From Sphingosinicellaceae bacterium (lineage in GTDB: Bacteria; Pseudomonadota; Alphaproteobacteria; Sphingomonadales; Sphingomonadaceae), in NCBI GenBank assembly GCA_019285715.1, contig CP079108.1:248001-312000 (forward strand): DNA of 64,000 bases, in the 5' to 3' direction. A program made the translations under genes and the position numbers. Of this stretch, positions 15,840 to 25,138 are shown one piece after another (position 1 is the first letter of the stretch; each line of letters begins with the position of its first letter). Under the pieces are notes generated by a model. The model made no database searches. It was not told the origin of the DNA and saw nothing but the letters and a program-made list of their open reading frames with translations.

Positions 15840-18568
15840 GCCTGAACTTCACCTTCGACGGCGTCGCCATGCGGGCCCGGCCGGGCGACACGCTCGCCGC
15901 GGCGCTGCTCAGGAACGGCGTCCGCGTCGTCGGGCGGAGCTTCAAGTACCACCGCCCGCGCGGCGTGATGTCGGCAGGCGTCGAGGAGCCGAACGCGCTG
16001 GTCACCGTCGGCACCGGCGGGCGCACCGAGCCCAATACCCGCGCCACCGACGTGTTCGTCTACGAGGGCCTGGTCGCGCGCAGCCAGAACCGCTGGCCCA
16101 GCCTCGCCTTCGACGCGGGCGCGGTCCTCGGCCTCGCCGCGCCGGTGTTCGCCGCGGGATTCTACTACAAGACCTTCTTCGGTCCGCCGAAACGCTGGAT
16201 GTTCTACGAGCGCTTCATCCGGCGCGCCGCGGGCATGGGCAATGCGCCGGTCGAGGCCGACCCCGACCCGAGCGAGCACCGCGCCGCGTTCTGCGAAATG
16301 CTCGTCGTCGGCAGCGGCCCGGCTGGGTTGAAGGCGGCCGAAGCGGCGGCGCGGGCGGGCCACCGCGTGCTGCTCGTCGAGCAGGACTCCGAACTCGGCG
16401 GCAGCCTGTTGTTCGACGGTGGCGACCGGGGCTGCATCGCCTCGGCCCGGGATGCGGTGCTAGCGGCGGGCGGGCGCGTCCTGACCCGAACCACGGCGTC
16501 CGGCCTGTGGGACCACGGCTTCGTCACGCTGGCCGAGCATATCGTCGAGCCGGGGCAGGCGGGACCGTTATCCCAACGTCTCTGGCACGTCCGCGCCCGG
16601 CGCATAGTTCTCGCCACCGGCGCGATGGAGCGTCCACTGACCTTCGCCGACAACGACCGGCCCGGCATCATGCTGAGCCGGTCGGTGCGCACGTACGTCG
16701 GGCGCTTCGGGGTCGTGCCGGGCAAGCGCGCCGTCATCGCGACCAGCAACGACGACGCCTACGCCACCGCGACCGCGCTGGCCGACGCCGGCTGCGAGGT
16801 CGTCGCCATCCTCGACTCCCGCACGCGGGCGGTCATCGCCGAGACGGCGCACTGCCCGGTGTTCTTCGACGCGGTGCCGACCGGGACGACGGGGCGCAAC
16901 AGCCTCGCTTCGGTGACAGCGACCGTCGCCGGCAAGCCGCACCGCTTCGATGCCGACCTGCTCGCCATGTCAGGCGGTTTCACGCCGGTCGTGCATCTGC
17001 ACAGCCAGGGCAGCGGCAAGCTCGACTGGAGCGCCGCGATCCAGGCGTTCGTGCCCGGCGCGACCGACCAGGCCCTCGTCGCGGTCGGCGGCGCGGCAGG
17101 CGAGATCGACGCGGTTGCTCCAGCGACACCGATCCTCGGCACGCCCAAGACCAGCTTCATCGACTTCCAGAACGACGTCACCGCCGCCGACATCGACCTC
17201 GCCTACGCGGAGGGCTACCGTTCGGTCGAGCATCTGAAGCGCTACACGACGCTCGGCATGGGCACCGACCAGGGCAAGACCAGCAACATGGCGGCGCTCG
17301 CCCGGCTGGCAGGCGCGGCGGGCGTCGACATCCCGACCGCCGGGCTGACGCGCTTCCGGCCGCCGTACACGCCACTGTCGCTGGGCGCGCTGGCGGGTCC
17401 GGACGGCGGTGGTCACGCCGCGCCGAGCCGACGCCTCGCGCTCCACGATCGCCACATGGCGCTCGCCCCGCTGTGGCAGCCGCTCGGCCTTTGGCACCGG
17501 CCGCGCGCCTATCCGCGCGCCGGGGAGACGCTGCACGACGCGGCGATGCGTGAGGCTCGCGCGGTCCGCACCACCGCGGGCATCGTCGACGTTTCGACGC
17601 TGGCGAAGTTCGCGGTGAGCGGACCGGACGCCGCGGCGCTGCTGGAGATCGTCTGCGCGACCGGGGTCGCCAAGCTCGCGGTCGGGCGCGGCCGCTACAC
17701 CTTCATGCTGCGCGAGGACGGCATGGTGATGGACGACGGCACCGTCTGGCGCACCGGCGAGACGACGTATCTGCTGACCAGCTCGACCGGCGGCGCCGAG
17801 CGGATGGAGGCGCACCTGAGTTACGCGCACCGCGTCCTCGCGCCCGATTTGCGCGTCTCGGTGGTGATGCAGCAGGAGCAGTTCGCCGGCATCGCGCTGG
17901 CCGGACCTTTGGCGCGCGACGTCCTCGAAGGCCTGACCGGATCGCCGCCGCCTGCGCACATGGGGCTGGCGAATGCCGCCATCGCGGGGGTGCCGGTGGT
18001 GGTCCTTGCCGCTAGCTACAGTGGCGAGCGGGCGTTCGAGGTCTATGCGGCGGGCGACGTGGCCGGGCCGGTTTGGGACGCGCTCCACGACGCGGTCACA
18101 GCGCGCGGCGGCTGCGCCTATGGGCTGGAAGCGCTCGAATTCCTGCGCATCGAGAAGGGCCATATCGTCGTCGGCGGCGAGGCGGACGGGCGGATGACGG
18201 CGCATGACCTCCGCCTCGAGAAGATGCTGCGCAAGGCCGGCGGCTACATCGGGGCCTCGGCGCTGGAGCGGCCTGCACTCGCCTCGCCCGACCGGCTGCA
18301 GCTCGTCGGGCTGGCGTCACGGGGCGACGGCATTCCCGAGGGCGCGATGCTCGTCGCATCGGTCGGCGCAAAGGTCGAGGGCCACGTGACCTCCGCCGGT
18401 CCCCGCGTTCTTGAGGACGGCGGCATCGCGCTCGCGCTGCTCCGCGGTGGCCGGGCACGATTGGGCGAGACGCTGGTCGCCTCGTCGCCGACGCGCGGCA
18501 AGTACGTCACGGTCACCGTGGTCGAGCCGGTGTTCCACGACCCCAAGGGAGCACGTTACCGTGATTGA
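15836..18568 (+). CDS. soxA: Sarcosine oxidase subunit alpha
   Basis: 910 residues from a GTG inside the soxD stop. Domains in order: an N-terminal ferredoxin-like domain (FTFDGV...DTLAAALLRNGVRVVGRSFKYHRPRG), an NAD/FAD-binding pyridine nucleotide domain with VVGSGPAGLKAAEAAARAG (about 158) and the TGAMERPLTFADNDRPG motif, and a C-terminal GcvT-like tetrahydrofolate domain (from about residue 520 to the end, with GIVDVSTLAKF and GLEALEFLRIEKGHI). It passes formaldehyde-level carbon to tetrahydrofolate as 5,10-methylene-THF. The length is slightly below the 965-1000 usual for the family, but no domain is missing. Confidence 0.96.
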   Translation: MSLNFTFDGVAMRARPGDTLAAALLRNGVRVVGRSFKYHRPRGVMSAGVEEPNALVTVGTGGRTEPNTRATDVFVYEGLVARSQNRWPSLAFDAGAVLGLAAPVFAAGFYYKTFFGPPKRWMFYERFIRRAAGMGNAPVEADPDPSEHRAAFCEMLVVGSGPAGLKAAEAAARAGHRVLLVEQDSELGGSLLFDGGDRGCIASARDAVLAAGGRVLTRTTASGLWDHGFVTLAEHIVEPGQAGPLSQRLWHVRARRIVLATGAMERPLTFADNDRPGIMLSRSVRTYVGRFGVVPGKRAVIATSNDDAYATATALADAGCEVVAILDSRTRAVIAETAHCPVFFDAVPTGTTGRNSLASVTATVAGKPHRFDADLLAMSGGFTPVVHLHSQGSGKLDWSAAIQAFVPGATDQALVAVGGAAGEIDAVAPATPILGTPKTSFIDFQNDVTAADIDLAYAEGYRSVEHLKRYTTLGMGTDQGKTSNMAALARLAGAAGVDIPTAGLTRFRPPYTPLSLGALAGPDGGGHAAPSRRLALHDRHMALAPLWQPLGLWHRPRAYPRAGETLHDAAMREARAVRTTAGIVDVSTLAKFAVSGPDAAALLEIVCATGVAKLAVGRGRYTFMLREDGMVMDDGTVWRTGETTYLLTSSTGGAERMEAHLSYAHRVLAPDLRVSVVMQQEQFAGIALAGPLARDVLEGLTGSPPPAHMGLANAAIAGVPVVVLAASYSGERAFEVYAAGDVAGPVWDALHDAVTARGGCAYGLEALEFLRIEKGHIVVGGEADGRMTAHDLRLEKMLRKAGGYIGASALERPALASPDRLQLVGLASRGDGIPEGAMLVASVGAKVEGHVTSAGPRVLEDGGIALALLRGGRARLGETLVASSPTRGKYVTVTVVEPVFHDPKGARYRD

Positions 18569-19022
18569 CGTCGCGCTCTCGATCGAACCAGCCGGCGACG
18601 TTATCGCGCTCGACGTCTGGGACGGCGAACCGAACCTCGACGGTCTCCGCGCGCTCAAGGCCGAGCCGCGCCGCTGGTGGCTGATCGGCGCCGCGACGCA
18701 GGCGGACGCGCTCGCCGCCAGTCTCGGCGACACCGGCGCGCTCGCCCCGATCGGCGGCGGCCTGGTGTGCGCGACGCTGACCGGTCCCGGCTGGCGCGAG
18801 CTGCTGACCGTCAGCGGCATCTTTGACGTCGAGGACCCCGGCTTCGGCCCTGGTGACGTCGCGGGCACCGTCATCCACCACGTTGCGGTGCGGATCGCGC
18901 CGACGTCCGACACTTCATGCGAGGTCTACTTCGCCTCCAGCTACGCAAGCGGACTCATCGACCTGTGGCAGCGCGTGATCGGGATTGGCGCTGACCACGC
19001 CGTCCCCGTAACGTCGTCCTGA
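18561..19022 (+). CDS. soxG: Sarcosine oxidase subunit gamma
   Basis: 153 residues from a GTG preceded by AAGGGAG, overlapping soxA by 8 bp. The sequence is poorly conserved, as usual for SoxG. The patterns 'IAPTSDTSCEVYFASSYASGLIDLW' at the C-terminus and LTGPGWRELLTVSGIFD in the middle match the GcvT-related gamma subunit. It completes the heterotetramer. The TGA shares one base with the ATG of the MFS gene. Confidence 0.9.
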   Translation: MIDVALSIEPAGDVIALDVWDGEPNLDGLRALKAEPRRWWLIGAATQADALAASLGDTGALAPIGGGLVCATLTGPGWRELLTVSGIFDVEDPGFGPGDVAGTVIHHVAVRIAPTSDTSCEVYFASSYASGLIDLWQRVIGIGADHAVPVTSS

Positions 19023-20356
19023 TGGAGCAGCCCGGCATGACCAGCGTCTCGACGCCGCAGCAGCTCCCGACACCGGCCTTGTCCCCGGCGCGCTGGTACA
19101 TCGTGCTGATCTTCGGGCTCGTCTATGCGCTCAACATCGCCGACCGCTATGTCGTCTCGACGGTGTTGGAGCCGATCCGGCTGGAGTTCAACCTGACCGA
19201 CAGCGGCGTCGGCTGGCTGACCGGCGTCTCCCTCGCGCTGTTCTACATCACCGTCGGCATCCCGATCTCGCAGCTTGCCGACCGCTCCAACCGCCGCAAC
19301 ATCGTCGCCGCCGCGATGGTATTGTGGTCGGGCATGACCGCGGTGCTCGGGCTGACCCAGAACTTCTGGCAGTTTCTCGCGGCGCGCATCGGCGTCGGCG
19401 TCGGGGAGGCGGGCGGCACCCCGCCGTCGACCTCGATAGTCGCCGACTATTTCCCGCGCGAGCAGCGCGCCTTTGCGCTTACCCTGTACGCGCTCGGACT
19501 ACCGCTCGGGGCGTGGCTCGGCTCGAATGTCGCGGGTCAGGTCGTCGAACATTTCCACAGCTGGCGCGCGGCCTTCATCGCACTCGGCATCCCCGGCGTC
19601 GTCCTCGGCGTCATCATCATGCTGACCGTGCGCGAGCCAAAGCGCGGCCGCTTCGAGACGCTGGCCCCGGCGACCGCGCCCAAGACCGCGCTCCGCGAGA
19701 CCTTGCGCTACATGTGGCGGTGTCGCTCGGCGTGCCACATCACTGCGGCCGGGACGGTGATCTGCCTGTGGGGCTGGGGCCTGATGTTCTGGACCCAGAC
19801 CTTCCTGGAGCGCGCCTACGGACTGAGCACCGCGGAGGCCGGCGCGCGGCTCGGCACGATCTACCTATGGGCGGGCGTCGCGGCGACGCTTGCTACCGGC
19901 GCGATCCTGGCGCTGCCGGCGATGCGCGAGCCGAAGCGCATCGCGCAGTTCCTCACCGCCATCGTGCTGCTTTCGACGGTGCCGTCGTTCATCATCTACT
20001 GGACCCATTCGCTGAGCGTCGCGACCGCGATGCTGTGGATCGTGGTGCCGGCGATCTACCTCTACGTCGGGCCGACGATGGCACTGCTGCTCAACTTCCT
20101 GCCGCCGGCGGTGCGCGCGCAGGGCATGGCGATCAGCCTGCTGACCGCCAATGTCGCAAACCTGATCATCGCGCCGGTCGCGGTCGGTTGGGTCAGCGAC
20201 ACGCTGACCGGGCCGCTCGGCAGCAACGCGGAATCGTTGCGTTATGCGCTGATGGCGTTGTCGCTGACTGGCTTCTGGGCGGCGTATCACTATTGGACCA
20301 GCGTCCGCACGTTCGAACTCGACGACCAGCGCATCCGCGGGCTCGCCGCCGCCTGA
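19022..20356 (+). CDS. MFS transporter, spinster-like family
   Basis: 444 residues with 12 predicted membrane segments. It starts at ATG 19022 (TGATG overlap with soxG); ATG 19037 is an alternative. The motifs LVYALNIADRYVVSTVLEPI in the first segment, LADRSNRRNI in the first cytoplasmic loop and IGVGVGEAGGTPPSTSIVADYFP in segments 4-5 are typical of the sphingomonad 'spinster' MFS group. Position between soxG and purU makes it the likely importer of the operon's substrate, or an exporter of a product (inference). Confidence 0.88.
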   Translation: MEQPGMTSVSTPQQLPTPALSPARWYIVLIFGLVYALNIADRYVVSTVLEPIRLEFNLTDSGVGWLTGVSLALFYITVGIPISQLADRSNRRNIVAAAMVLWSGMTAVLGLTQNFWQFLAARIGVGVGEAGGTPPSTSIVADYFPREQRAFALTLYALGLPLGAWLGSNVAGQVVEHFHSWRAAFIALGIPGVVLGVIIMLTVREPKRGRFETLAPATAPKTALRETLRYMWRCRSACHITAAGTVICLWGWGLMFWTQTFLERAYGLSTAEAGARLGTIYLWAGVAATLATGAILALPAMREPKRIAQFLTAIVLLSTVPSFIIYWTHSLSVATAMLWIVVPAIYLYVGPTMALLLNFLPPAVRAQGMAISLLTANVANLIIAPVAVGWVSDTLTGPLGSNAESLRYALMALSLTGFWAAYHYWTSVRTFELDDQRIRGLAAA

Positions 20357-20372
20357 TTTCTTCGGAGTAAAA

Positions 20373-21233
20373 ATGCCTGCCGAGCCCTACATCCTTGTCT
20401 TCAGCTGCGCCGACCAGCCGGGCATCGTCGCCCACACCACCCAGCAGATCTTCTCAGGCGGTGGCAACATCCTGGAGTCGAGCCAGTACAACGATGCCGA
20501 GACCGAGCGGTTCTTCATGCGGACCGCGTTTCGCCTGGCCGAGGGCAGCGATATCGTCGCGCTGACCACCGGCCTGGAGGCGCTGGCGGCCCGTTATGGC
20601 TGGACCTGGACGCTGCGGCCGGCCGGGCAGCGGCAGCGCGTCCTCATCATGGTCTCGAAATTCGACCACTGCCTCGTCGACCTGCTGTACCGGCAACGCA
20701 TCGGCGAACTCGCGATGGACGTCGTCGGCATCGTCTCGAACCATCCGGTGAGCAGCTTCGACCGGCTCGATCTGGGCGACATCCCGTTCCATCACCTGCC
20801 CATGACCCCGGCGACGAAGGCCGCGCAGGAAGCCCGGATGTGGGAGCTGCACCGCGAACTCGACGTGGATCTTGTCGTGCTGGCGCGCTACATGCAGATC
20901 CTGTCGGACGACCTGTCGGCGAAGTTCAGCGGGCGCTGCATCAACATCCATCACAGCTTCCTGCCCGGCTTCAAGGGCGCCAAGCCTTACCACCAGGCTC
21001 ATGTCCGCGGCGTCAAGGTGATCGGCGCGACCGCGCATTACGTCACCGGTGACCTCGACGAAGGCCCGATCATAGAGCAGGATGTGGAGCGTATCAGCCA
21101 CGCCGACACTGCCGACGACCTCGTCCGCAAGGGGCGCGACATCGAGCGACGGGTACTGTCGCGCGCCGTCGGGCTGCACATCAGCGGTCGCGTCCTGCCG
21201 AACGGCGCGCGCACCGTCGTGTTCAGGGACTGA
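20373..21233 (+). CDS. purU: Formyltetrahydrofolate deformylase
   Basis: 286 residues, the family length. An N-terminal ACT domain (about 5-85, ILVFSCADQPGIVAHTTQQI) is followed by the formyltransferase-fold hydrolase domain. Catalytic Asn191 and His193 (INIHHSFLPGFKGAKPYHQA) and Asp229 (GDLDEGPII) are present. It hydrolyses 10-formyl-THF to formate and THF. In sarcosine and betaine catabolic operons this recycles THF after SoxABDG loads it with one-carbon units. CGGAG precedes the ATG at the right spacing. Confidence 0.96.
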   Translation: MPAEPYILVFSCADQPGIVAHTTQQIFSGGGNILESSQYNDAETERFFMRTAFRLAEGSDIVALTTGLEALAARYGWTWTLRPAGQRQRVLIMVSKFDHCLVDLLYRQRIGELAMDVVGIVSNHPVSSFDRLDLGDIPFHHLPMTPATKAAQEARMWELHRELDVDLVVLARYMQILSDDLSAKFSGRCINIHHSFLPGFKGAKPYHQAHVRGVKVIGATAHYVTGDLDEGPIIEQDVERISHADTADDLVRKGRDIERRVLSRAVGLHISGRVLPNGARTVVFRD

Positions 21234-21238
21234 CGCCG

Positions 21239-22396
21239 ATGATCGCGCTGCTGGTGCTCGCGACCGCCACCGCTGCGCCCGTCGACTACCGGCAGCCCGG
21301 GACGTGGCTGTGCCGGCCGGGCCGCGCCGATGCCTGCGCGCTCGATGCGGCGCGGACGGTGGTGAGCCTGACGGGCACGATGCGCGCCGAGACGGTCAAG
21401 CGCGATCCCGCCCCGAAGGCCGACTGCTTCTACGTCTATCCGACCGCCTCGCTCGATCCGACGCCGAACAGCGACATGGTCGCGGGCGTCGAGGAGCGCG
21501 GACAGGCAGCGTCGCAATTCGCGGCATTCGGCAGCGTCTGCCGGACCTTCGCGCCGATCTACCGGCAGGTGACGCTGACTGCGCTGCGCAACGCGCTCGT
21601 CGCCCCCGCGACCGGAGCCGGGAACAGCCTGTCGCGGATCAGCGGCGACTGGGCCCTTGCCTACGGTGACGTCGTCGCTGCGTGGCACGACTATCTCGCG
21701 CACGACAACGACGGCCGGCCGTTCGTCCTGATCGGCCACAGCCAGGGCTCGATGATGCTCAAGCGGCTGATCGCCGAGGAGATCGACGGCAAGCCGGTTT
21801 CGGCGCGGATGGTGTCGGCGATCCTGCCCGGCACTGCGGTGCTGGTTCCGAAAGGCAAGGACGTCGGCGGCGACTTCAAGGCGCTGCCGCTGTGCCGCAG
21901 CGACCGCCAGACCGGCTGCATCGTCACCTGGGCGAGCTACCGCGACAGCCCGCCGCCACCCGCGAACGGCCTCTTCGGGCGCTCGCCCGATCCGGGACTG
22001 GAGGCCGGCTGCACCAACCCGGCCCGGCTCGGCGGCGGTGCGGCACCGCTCGACGGTGTCTTCGGGTTTCCGTGGTGGGTGAAGGGCGTCGTGCAATATC
22101 GCCAGCCCGCGACCGGCTGGACGGTCGGCGGCGCGCCTGTGCCGACGCGGTTCGCGCGCATTCCGGGGCTGTTGTCGGGCGAGTGCGTGACGCGGGGCGG
22201 TGTCTCGTACCTCGCGGTCCACGTCGATCCGGGTCTTGCCGGCGGGCTAGGCGATCAGGTTGCCGGACCCGACACCGTCGGGGATGCGGCCTACCCGGAG
22301 TGGGGCTGGCACGTCATGGACATCACCATCGCGCAGGCCGACCTCGTCCGCCTCGTCGCCCGGCAGACCGAGGCGTGGCGAACGGCCCGGCGCTAG
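21239..22396 (+). CDS. DUF3089 family protein, exported lipase-like alpha/beta hydrolase
   Basis: 385 residues, starting 5 bp after purU. A short N-terminal hydrophobic segment (ALLVLATATAAP) could be a signal peptide. The DUF3089 features are seen as CFYVYPTASLDP...NSDM (about 61-80), CRTFAPIYRQVT and the nucleophile elbow IGHSQGS with Ser168. Members are thought to be esterases or lipases; no substrate is known. It is co-oriented with the demethylation operon and may be its last gene, but nothing links it functionally. Confidence 0.85.
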   Translation: MIALLVLATATAAPVDYRQPGTWLCRPGRADACALDAARTVVSLTGTMRAETVKRDPAPKADCFYVYPTASLDPTPNSDMVAGVEERGQAASQFAAFGSVCRTFAPIYRQVTLTALRNALVAPATGAGNSLSRISGDWALAYGDVVAAWHDYLAHDNDGRPFVLIGHSQGSMMLKRLIAEEIDGKPVSARMVSAILPGTAVLVPKGKDVGGDFKALPLCRSDRQTGCIVTWASYRDSPPPPANGLFGRSPDPGLEAGCTNPARLGGGAAPLDGVFGFPWWVKGVVQYRQPATGWTVGGAPVPTRFARIPGLLSGECVTRGGVSYLAVHVDPGLAGGLGDQVAGPDTVGDAAYPEWGWHVMDITIAQADLVRLVARQTEAWRTARR

Positions 22397-22417
22397 CCGG
22401 ACCGCTCGCCCCTCGCC

Positions 22418-24949
22418 CTAGAACGTGACCTTCGCGCGCACGCCGACGGTGCGCGGGCGGGCGTAGGTGTCGCGCGAGCCGGCCTGGTAGACCTGGTAGT
22501 AAGTGGCGCGGGCGATGTTGGTGATCTTGACGCCGTTCGACAGGTTGTTGCCGAAGATGCCGAACTCGAGGTGGCCGATCGTGTAGGCGACCGAGGCGCT
22601 GAAGTTGTTCGACGCCGGGATCACCGCATACAGCGCGTTGGCGCCGCTCCTGGTCAGGACACCGTCAACCAGCACGGTCGAGAAATTGTTGAAGGTCGTG
22701 TGCTGGTTCGACTGGTACTGGTAGTTGCCCTGGATGTGGAGTTCACCCTCGCCGATCGGCTTGTCGTAGAAAATCCCAGCCGTCGCCGTGAACTTCGGGA
22801 AATACGGCGTGCGGTCGCCGTCGAACGCACCGACCGTCGGGATATCGCCGTTGGCCTTCGAATCGTTGTACGAGCCGCTCGCCGACAGGGTGATCTCCGG
22901 CGTCGCCTTGAACATCGTCTCGAGCTCGAGGCCCTTGCTGGTGATCTTGCCCTTGTTGTCGGTGAAGAAATACGAGCAATCGAGGCGCAGGCGGGTCTGC
23001 ACGTCGGTCCAATCGATGAAGTAGGCGCTGGCGTTGACGGTGACGCGACCGCCGGCAAGCTTGGCCTTCTCGCCGACCGTGTAGCTCCACAACTTGTCCG
23101 GCCCGAAGGTCAGCGGTGCCTCGGTGTAGCCGTACCCAGCGAGGTTCTGGGTGCACTGGCCCGCGACGCCGGTGGTACCGAGCGGCACCGGCTGGTTGCC
23201 GCCCCCGTAGCGGAAGCCCTTGGCCGCTTCGCCGTACAGCATGAAGTCGTCGCTGAACTGGTACGAGACGTTGGCGCGCGGGTTGACGCCGTGCGACTTG
23301 AGCTTGGCGTTGGTGATCAGCGGGACATGGTCGACGACGCCGTAAACGCCGCTCTCGAACAGGAAGTATTTTTCCTTGAAGTTGAAGTACCGGACGCCGG
23401 CGGTCAGGTCGAGCTTGTCGGTCGCGTGCCAGGTGCCGTCGGCGTAGGCCGCGAACTGGCGCTCGTCGACGTCCTGCAGGCCTGAGAAAATGTCGTTCGA
23501 ACTGAACGCCTTGTCGACCAGCGCCGAGTCGTAAAGGCCATTCGGGGTGTTGAATTTGGCCCCGCCGCACGTCGGCCCGAAAAAGCAGTTCATGTATGAC
23601 AAGGTATCGAAGCCCGGGGTCGGGATGTCCTGGCCTAGGCGGCGCTTCTGCTTCTCGTAGAAGGCCCCGACTGTCCACTTGATCGGGCCTTCGTTGTGCG
23701 ACACCAGCCGCGCCTCGACCATGTAATCCTTCAGCTTCTGGTCGATCTGGTAGAGCTCAGCCGGGATCGCGTCGGTGATCGCCTGGTTATAGCTCGTCGG
23801 CGCGGTGAATAGGGGATAGCTGCCCTGGCCGATCGGCAGGCCCGTACCGTAGTCCTGGAAGAAATAGCCGATCTGCGGCTCCGGGCTGGCGTCGAAGCCA
23901 ATCTTGCGGTCGGTATAGGAACCCGTGACGACGAGGTTCGCGAAGCCGAGGTCATAGTCGGCGCCGAGCTGATACAGCCGGAACAGGTCGTTGGTGCCCT
24001 CCGGCCCGTTGGTCGACACCGCGAACGGGCGCAGGTCGCTGAGCGTCGAGTTGAGGCCCTTGGCGCGGCTCTTCTCGAAGGTGAAGCTGGCGTCGACGGT
24101 CAATTTGTCGGACGGCGTCCAGCGCGCCGCGACGCGGGCCTGGGTGGTGTGGTTGCTGTTGGCGTTCTGCTTGTTCTGCAAGCCGATGTTGTCGATGAAA
24201 CCGCCGTCGGTACCGACGTAGAAGTTGCCGCGGACAGCAAGCACGTCCGTCACCAACGGCACGTTGATCATGCCGCGGACGTTGTAGCTGCCCTCGCCGT
24301 GGTGGGTGTAGGAGCCGTCAACTTCCGAATAGCCGAACATCTTGCCCGAATCCGGCTTGGCGGTGACGAAGCGGACGGTACCGGCCATCGAGCCGGCGCC
24401 GTAGAGCGTACCCTGCGGGCCGCGCAGGATCTCGACACGCTCGAGGTCATAGACCTTGAGGTCGGGAGTCTGGCCCTGGACGGAGATCGGCGTGTCGTCG
24501 AGATAGACTGCGACCAGCGAACGGTCGGAGGTGTCGGAACTGGCATAGCCGCCGGTGGCGAGGCCGCGCATGTTGAACTTGTTGTAGCCCGGCGCGCCCT
24601 CGGTGATCGACAGCGACGGCGTGAATTTGGCGAGGTCCGACAGGTTGCCCTGACCCGACCGAGTGATCTCCGTGACGTTGACCACCGACACCGCGATCGG
24701 AACCTTCTGCAGCGATTCAGCGCCCGACCGGTTGGCGGTGACGATGATGTCGCCGAGTTCGTTGCTTGGGGCGGCGTCGGCCAGCGCGCTTGCCGACGTA
24801 GTCGTGGCGGGCGTCGTCTGCGCGCCTGCCGCGACGGGCAGCAGGAAGGTCGCGCTGGCCGCGGATGCGAGCAGAAGCGCCAGGCTCGTGCCACCGCGCG
24901 TCGCCGAGATCGAAGCCGCCAAGGCCGAAGCGTTGCGTAAATAACTCAT
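22418..24949 (-). CDS. TonB-dependent outer-membrane receptor
   Basis: 843 residues. A signal peptide is followed by a TonB-box-like segment DIIVTANR (67-74), the plug domain with the conserved YLDDTPIS and VEILRGPQGTLYGAGSMAGTVR, then a 22-strand barrel ending in the aromatic residue Phe843 (VRAKVTF). It takes up a ligand across the outer membrane with TonB-ExbBD energy. The pattern 'GYNKFNMRGLATGGY' is common in sphingomonad receptors of unknown substrate. GGGGGA lies before the ATG. It is convergent with the DUF3089 gene and downstream of the sulfotransferase gene. Confidence 0.95.
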   Translation of the reverse strand: MSYLRNASALAASISATRGGTSLALLLASAASATFLLPVAAGAQTTPATTTSASALADAAPSNELGDIIVTANRSGAESLQKVPIAVSVVNVTEITRSGQGNLSDLAKFTPSLSITEGAPGYNKFNMRGLATGGYASSDTSDRSLVAVYLDDTPISVQGQTPDLKVYDLERVEILRGPQGTLYGAGSMAGTVRFVTAKPDSGKMFGYSEVDGSYTHHGEGSYNVRGMINVPLVTDVLAVRGNFYVGTDGGFIDNIGLQNKQNANSNHTTQARVAARWTPSDKLTVDASFTFEKSRAKGLNSTLSDLRPFAVSTNGPEGTNDLFRLYQLGADYDLGFANLVVTGSYTDRKIGFDASPEPQIGYFFQDYGTGLPIGQGSYPLFTAPTSYNQAITDAIPAELYQIDQKLKDYMVEARLVSHNEGPIKWTVGAFYEKQKRRLGQDIPTPGFDTLSYMNCFFGPTCGGAKFNTPNGLYDSALVDKAFSSNDIFSGLQDVDERQFAAYADGTWHATDKLDLTAGVRYFNFKEKYFLFESGVYGVVDHVPLITNAKLKSHGVNPRANVSYQFSDDFMLYGEAAKGFRYGGGNQPVPLGTTGVAGQCTQNLAGYGYTEAPLTFGPDKLWSYTVGEKAKLAGGRVTVNASAYFIDWTDVQTRLRLDCSYFFTDNKGKITSKGLELETMFKATPEITLSASGSYNDSKANGDIPTVGAFDGDRTPYFPKFTATAGIFYDKPIGEGELHIQGNYQYQSNQHTTFNNFSTVLVDGVLTRSGANALYAVIPASNNFSASVAYTIGHLEFGIFGNNLSNGVKITNIARATYYQVYQAGSRDTYARPRTVGVRAKVTF

Positions 24950-25138
24950 GAAGTCCCCCGAAAAATCCCGAACCCGTCGTCGTCAATTCTCGCCATCGTC
25001 CGCGGGCTTCGATGGCTTTGCCACCGCGCCCTTTATGGTACGAATTCGTTCCCGCGCTGTGACAAAGGTCCCCTTATTCGCGCGGTGCGGAAAGCAAAAT
25101 TAAAGAATGACGGTATCCAATATAGGCATCAGCGATCG

